Positions 60,817 through 64,000 of a DNA stretch of 64,000 nt are shown one piece after another. The stretch comes from Sedimentitalea nanhaiensis DSM 24252 (lineage in GTDB: Bacteria; Pseudomonadota; Alphaproteobacteria; Rhodobacterales; Rhodobacteraceae), in the NCBI RefSeq assembly GCF_000473225.1, contig NZ_KI421509.1:2994868-3058867 (forward strand). Reading direction: 5' to 3'. A model generated the notes under the pieces. That model searched no databases. It saw only the letters and a program-made list of their open reading frames with translations, and was not told the origin of the DNA. The translations under genes and the position numbers were made by a program. Every line of letters starts with the position of its first letter. Position 1 is the first letter of the stretch.

Positions 60817-62303
60817 GCCTTTCCTGGGTGTGGCCGCAGCGGCTGCGGCTTGGCCTGCCGCTGGGACTGGGCATGCTGGCGGCCCTGGGGCTGGCTCCGT
60901 TCTTCCTGTGGTACCTGACGCTGGCCGCGCTGGCGCTGCTGGTGCCGCTTTTTCTGGCCGCGCCTACGCGGCGGGCCAGCGCGCTGATCGGCTGGATCTT
61001 CGGTCTGGGCTATTTCGGTTTTGGGCTGGTCTGGATTGTCGAGCCGTTTTTGGTGGATGTCGCGCGCCATGGGTGGATGGCCCCGTTTGCGTTGGCGTTT
61101 CTGGCCGGAGGGCTGGCGTTGTTCTGGGCGGCGGCGTTCTGGATAGCCGCTGTCCCCCGCCAGTCCGCCTTTTGGCGGGTGGGACTGTTGATTTGCACCT
61201 GGACGCTGGCTGAATTCGCCCGCGCCTATGTGTTGACGGGATTCCCATGGGCAGGGTTTGCGCAGGTCTGGGCCAACAGTCCCGCCGCGATGCTGTTGGC
61301 TTGGATCGGCCCGCAGGGGATGGGTGTAGCGACATTGGCGGTGGGGCTGTCTGCCGGGCTGGCCGTCGCGCGGGTGCGCCTGGCCAGGCCGGTGTTCGCC
61401 GCCGTGGCGGGGGTTTTTGTTGCCGCCATCGCTGCAGCCGTCGCCGGGGCGCCGGACGTCAGCAACACTGGCAAGACGGTCCGCGTGGTCCAGCCGAATG
61501 CACCGCAGCAGCAGAAATGGGACCCCGACATGATGCCGGTGTTCTTTGATCGCTTGATCGGGTTTACGGGCCAATCGCCGCGGCCGGACCTGATCGTTTG
61601 GCCGGAAACCGCAGTGCCAACCCTGTTGGAATGGGCGGGTCCGGCGTTTGAAGCCATCGCGGCGGCTGCAAACGGCACCCCGGTCGCCTTGGGCATTCAG
61701 CGCCGCGAAGGGTCGCGCAGCTATAATTCTCTGGTGTATCTGGACGGGGCAGGGCAGGTAGCGGCGATCTATGACAAGCATCATCTGGTGCCGTTTGGCG
61801 AGTATTTTCCCGGCGGCGATCTGGCCGCCGGTCTGGGGTTGCGCGGATTTGCGGCCCGTGACGGCGATGGCTATAGCGCGGGGCCGGGGCCGCAGGTGGT
61901 CGATTTCGGTGCGATGGGGCGGGCGCTGCCACTGATCTGCTACGAGGCGGTGTTTCCACAGGACGTGACCGGCACACCGCAGCGTCCGGAATTTCTGTTG
62001 CAGGTCACTAACGATGCCTGGTTCGGCCGGTATATCGGCCCGTATCAGCATCTTGCACAGGCCCGGATGCGGGCGATCGAACAGGGCCTGCCGCTGGTGC
62101 GCGCCGCCAATACCGGGGTGTCCGCGGTGATCGATCCGCTGGGGCGCACAATCGCCAGCCTGCCGTTGGGCGAGGCGGGATTTGTCGATGCTGCGCTTGC
62201 CGCGCCGCTGCCGCCCACGGTATATTCCCGCACCGGGGACCTGCCGGTGCTGCTGGCGATTGTGGCTCTGGGGTTTGGGGTGGCCACGCAACGTCGCAAA
62301 TAA
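60813..62303 (+). CDS. lnt: apolipoprotein N-acyltransferase
   Basis: 496 residues. About six TM segments in the first 200 residues, then a nitrilase-like domain with the catalytic Glu in WPETAVPTLLEW, Lys in YDKHHLVPFGEYFPGG, and Cys in LICYEAVFPQDV. A last TM segment is at the C terminus (LPVLLAIVALGFGVA). It N-acylates the lipidated Cys of lipoproteins such as that at 7811 in the inner membrane. Confidence 0.95.
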   Translation: MSLSWVWPQRLRLGLPLGLGMLAALGLAPFFLWYLTLAALALLVPLFLAAPTRRASALIGWIFGLGYFGFGLVWIVEPFLVDVARHGWMAPFALAFLAGGLALFWAAAFWIAAVPRQSAFWRVGLLICTWTLAEFARAYVLTGFPWAGFAQVWANSPAAMLLAWIGPQGMGVATLAVGLSAGLAVARVRLARPVFAAVAGVFVAAIAAAVAGAPDVSNTGKTVRVVQPNAPQQQKWDPDMMPVFFDRLIGFTGQSPRPDLIVWPETAVPTLLEWAGPAFEAIAAAANGTPVALGIQRREGSRSYNSLVYLDGAGQVAAIYDKHHLVPFGEYFPGGDLAAGLGLRGFAARDGDGYSAGPGPQVVDFGAMGRALPLICYEAVFPQDVTGTPQRPEFLLQVTNDAWFGRYIGPYQHLAQARMRAIEQGLPLVRAANTGVSAVIDPLGRTIASLPLGEAGFVDAALAAPLPPTVYSRTGDLPVLLAIVALGFGVATQRRK

Positions 62304-62318
62304 AACCCGTTTAGCCGA

Positions 62319-62347
62319 TTGACCCGGATGCAACGCGGGCATACGTC
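62319..62347 (+). promoter_or_regulatory. metK promoter
   Basis: TTGACC (62319-62324), 17-base spacer, TACGTC (62342-62347). Transcription would start about 62354, right at the riboswitch 5' stem (62356), which supports the reading. Confidence 0.6.
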
Positions 62348-62355
62348 GGCTCAGA

Positions 62356-62403
62356 CCTGTCACAACGGCTTCCTGACGTGACAGGATAAACCGAATGGAG
62401 CGC
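62356..62403 (+). ncRNA. SAM/SAH riboswitch upstream of metK
   Basis: CCTGTCAC (62356-62363) pairs with GTGACAGG (62378-62385) as an 8-bp stem. The loop between holds AACGGCTTCCTGAC, which matches the conserved SAM/SAH core, and the downstream GGAGC (62397-62401) can pair with GCTTCC to close the pseudoknot over the ribosome site, 6 bases before the metK ATG. In the family this controls translation: ligand binding hides the Shine-Dalgarno sequence. Identification is from memory of the published consensus, not a covariance search. Confidence 0.9.
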
Positions 62404-62407
62404 TTTC

Positions 62408-63589
62408 ATGTCCCGCAAGAATTTTGTTTTCACCTCGGAATCGGTATCCGAAGGGCATCCCGACAAGGTCTGTGACCGCATTTCGGATGCCGTATTGGAC
62501 GCACTGCTGGCCGAAGAACCCGAAGCGCGGGTGGCGGCAGAAACGTTTGCCACCACAAACCGGGTGGTGATCGGCGGCGAGGTGGGGCTGTCGGATCAGC
62601 ACAAGCTGCACGACTATATGGAGCGGATGGAAGACATCGCGCGCGCCTGTATCAAGGACATCGGTTACGAGCAGGACAAGTTTCACCATGCCACCTGCGA
62701 AGTTACCAACCTGCTGCACGAACAGTCCGCGCATATCGCCCAAGGGGTGAACGCAGCGGATAACAAGGACGAAGGGGCCGGCGATCAGGGCATCATGTTC
62801 GGCTATGCCACCAACGAAACTCCGGCGCTGATGCCCGCACCGATCCAGTATGCGCACGCGATTCTGCGGCGGCTTGCCGAAGTGCGCAAGGATGGCAGCG
62901 AACCCGCTCTGGGTCCGGATGCCAAGAGCCAGTTGTCGGTGAATTACGAGAACGGCGTCCCGATGGGCGTGCATTCCATCGTGCTTTCGACCCAGCATAT
63001 CGATCCGGATCTGACCAGTGACGATATTCGCGCCATCGTGGCCCCCTATATCACCGAAGTGCTGCCCGAGGGCTGGCTGACCGACCAGACCGTTTGGCAT
63101 GTGAACCCGACCGGAAAATTTGTTATCGGCGGCCCCGATGGCGACGCCGGTCTGACCGGGCGCAAGATTATCGTGGACACCTATGGCGGGGCCGCTCCGC
63201 ATGGCGGGGGCGCATTTTCCGGCAAGGATCCGACCAAGGTGGACCGCTCGGCGGCCTATGCTGCGCGCTATCTGGCCAAGAACATCGTCGCTGCGGGTCT
63301 GGCGGACCGCGCGACCCTGCAGCTGAGCTATGCCATCGGCGTGTCGCGCCCGCTGTCGATCTATGTCAACACCCACGGCACCGGCCTGGCACCGGACGAG
63401 GCGATAGAAAGCGCGGTCGGCAAGGTGATGGATCTGACGCCACGGGGCATTCGCCAGCATCTGGGTTTGAACCGGCCGATCTATCAGCGCACGGCAGCCT
63501 ATGGGCATTTCGGACGTGAGCCCGAGGCCGACGGCGGTTTCAGCTGGGAAAAGACCGATCTGACAAACGCGCTGAAAGCGGCGCTCTGA
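62408..63589 (+). CDS. metK: S-adenosylmethionine synthetase
   Basis: 393 residues. [33 protein letters not shown] and [19 protein letters not shown] are the diagnostic motifs (phosphate and methionine/ATP sites). It makes SAM from methionine and ATP. The start is six bases after the GGAGC that belongs to the SAM/SAH riboswitch, so translation should fall when SAM or SAH is high. The product serves the methyltransferases of this window. Confidence 0.97.
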   Translation: MSRKNFVFTSESVSEGHPDKVCDRISDAVLDALLAEEPEARVAAETFATTNRVVIGGEVGLSDQHKLHDYMERMEDIARACIKDIGYEQDKFHHATCEVTNLLHEQSAHIAQGVNAADNKDEGAGDQGIMFGYATNETPALMPAPIQYAHAILRRLAEVRKDGSEPALGPDAKSQLSVNYENGVPMGVHSIVLSTQHIDPDLTSDDIRAIVAPYITEVLPEGWLTDQTVWHVNPTGKFVIGGPDGDAGLTGRKIIVDTYGGAAPHGGGAFSGKDPTKVDRSAAYAARYLAKNIVAAGLADRATLQLSYAIGVSRPLSIYVNTHGTGLAPDEAIESAVGKVMDLTPRGIRQHLGLNRPIYQRTAAYGHFGREPEADGGFSWEKTDLTNALKAAL

Positions 63590-63625
63590 TCCGGTCCGGC
63601 TGGCCCGTTGCACCGCCCCGGATCA
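63587..63625 (+). terminator. inverted repeat overlapping the metK stop
   Basis: TGATCCGG (63587-63594) pairs with CCGGATCA (63618-63625); the first arm contains the metK stop codon. No T tract; 19 bases before trmB, so at most a partial terminator. Confidence 0.4.
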
Positions 63626-63643
63626 GCGGCTAAACCCCGCGCC

Positions 63644-64000
63644 ATGACACATCCCGAACGCCCGCACCGCAATTTCTATGGCCGCCTCAAGGGCAAAAGC
63701 CTCAAGAGCAGCCAGAAGACATATCTGGACGAAGATCTGGCCGCGTTGTCGCCCGGAGCCGTCAGTTGGCAAGAGAACCCGGACCGTGTGCCGTTGGATC
63801 TGAACGCGCTGTTCGGTGAGCGGCCGGTCTGGCTTGAGATCGGATTTGGCGGTGGCGAGCATATGGTGCATCAAGCCGCGCGCAATCCGGATGTGGGGAT
63901 CGTCGGTGCAGAACCCTATATCAATGGGGTGGCGATGCTGCTGGGCAAGATTCGCCGCGCCGGGGTCGAAAATCTGGCGGTGCATCCCGGAGATGCGCGC
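63644..64000 (+). CDS. trmB: tRNA (guanine-N7-)-methyltransferase, 3' end outside window
   Basis: At least 119 residues are visible from the ATG at 63644; the frame is open at the right window edge. The N terminus HPERPHRNFYGRLKGKSLKS and the SAM motif WLEIGFGGGEHMVHQAARNP match alphaproteobacterial TrmB, and IVGAEPYINGVAMLL follows. It methylates G46 in the tRNA variable loop. The metK-trmB order is common in alphaproteobacteria. Confidence 0.93.
   Translation, partial: MTHPERPHRNFYGRLKGKSLKSSQKTYLDEDLAALSPGAVSWQENPDRVPLDLNALFGERPVWLEIGFGGGEHMVHQAARNPDVGIVGAEPYINGVAMLLGKIRRAGVENLAVHPGDAR

Noticed and set aside
1-64000. tRNA, rRNA, insertion sequences, prophage or integrative elements
   Set aside because: I looked through the intergenic stretches for cloverleaf or rRNA sequence, terminal repeats and transposase or integrase motifs and saw none; composition is even across the window.

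Overview
The window reads as chromosomal DNA of a marine Roseobacter-type alphaproteobacterium (Rhodobacterales). Three things support this: high GC throughout, a SAM/SAH-type riboswitch directly before metK (a Rhodobacterales element), and typical alphaproteobacterial gene orders (miaB-phoH-ybeY-corC-lnt-metK-trmB; irr near fabA-fabB-fabI). I see no rRNA, tRNA, CRISPR array, insertion sequence, integrase or phage gene. Coding density is very high and many genes overlap by 1-14 bases.

Layout. 1-7690 (+): an acyl-CoA beta-oxidation operon resembling the pimeloyl-CoA (pim) operon, with hydroxyacyl-CoA dehydrogenase (cut by the window edge), thiolase, two acyl-CoA dehydrogenase subunits, hotdog thioesterase, crotonase and acyl-CoA ligase. 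7811-8185 (+): a small lipoprotein. 8319-15556 (-): a tightly overlapping operon of four glycosyltransferases, a histidine phosphatase, a polysaccharide deacetylase and a small methyltransferase, followed by rpe; its product is unknown. 15904-18249 (+): a large MscS channel, followed by a decayed TorF-type porin pseudogene. 19055-25752 (-): a peptide-type ABC importer (fused ATPase, binding protein, two permeases) plus a small secreted cysteine protein and a small unknown protein. 25983-30931 (+): a second methyltransferase of the same small family, a MaoC-phosphotransacylase fusion, acetate kinase, GST and thiolase.

30932-31174 is a convergent intergenic stretch with several strong palindromes. 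31175-36127: indolepyruvate ferredoxin oxidoreductase with a divergent Lrp-type regulator, RidA, and a DUF3307 membrane protein. 36291-39353 (+): a 1020-residue ABC exporter-like protein with degenerate nucleotide-binding motifs, a long insert and a C-terminal cyclic-nucleotide-binding domain. 39389-42377 (-): an SqrR/BigR-type sulfur sensor, then enolase-superfamily enzyme, mini GBBH-like domain protein and Zn alcohol dehydrogenase. 42462-48255 (-): MFS transporter, pcaB, pcaD, threonine dehydratase, alpha/beta hydrolase and haloacid dehalogenase. 48377-53395: small membrane protein, FKBP, PACE exporter, fabI-fabB-fabA, DUF2189. 53683-56724: irr, a PhyH dioxygenase, a K+ channel with a zinc ribbon and a GT2-like protein. 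56826-64000 (+): the RNA modification, ribosome maturation and envelope block ending in trmB (cut by the window edge).

The most unexplained items are the glycosyltransferase/deacetylase operon, the degenerate ABC/cNMP protein, the MaoC-PTB/kinase/thiolase module, the convergent palindromes at 31102-31184 and the mini-protein/enolase/ADH cluster.
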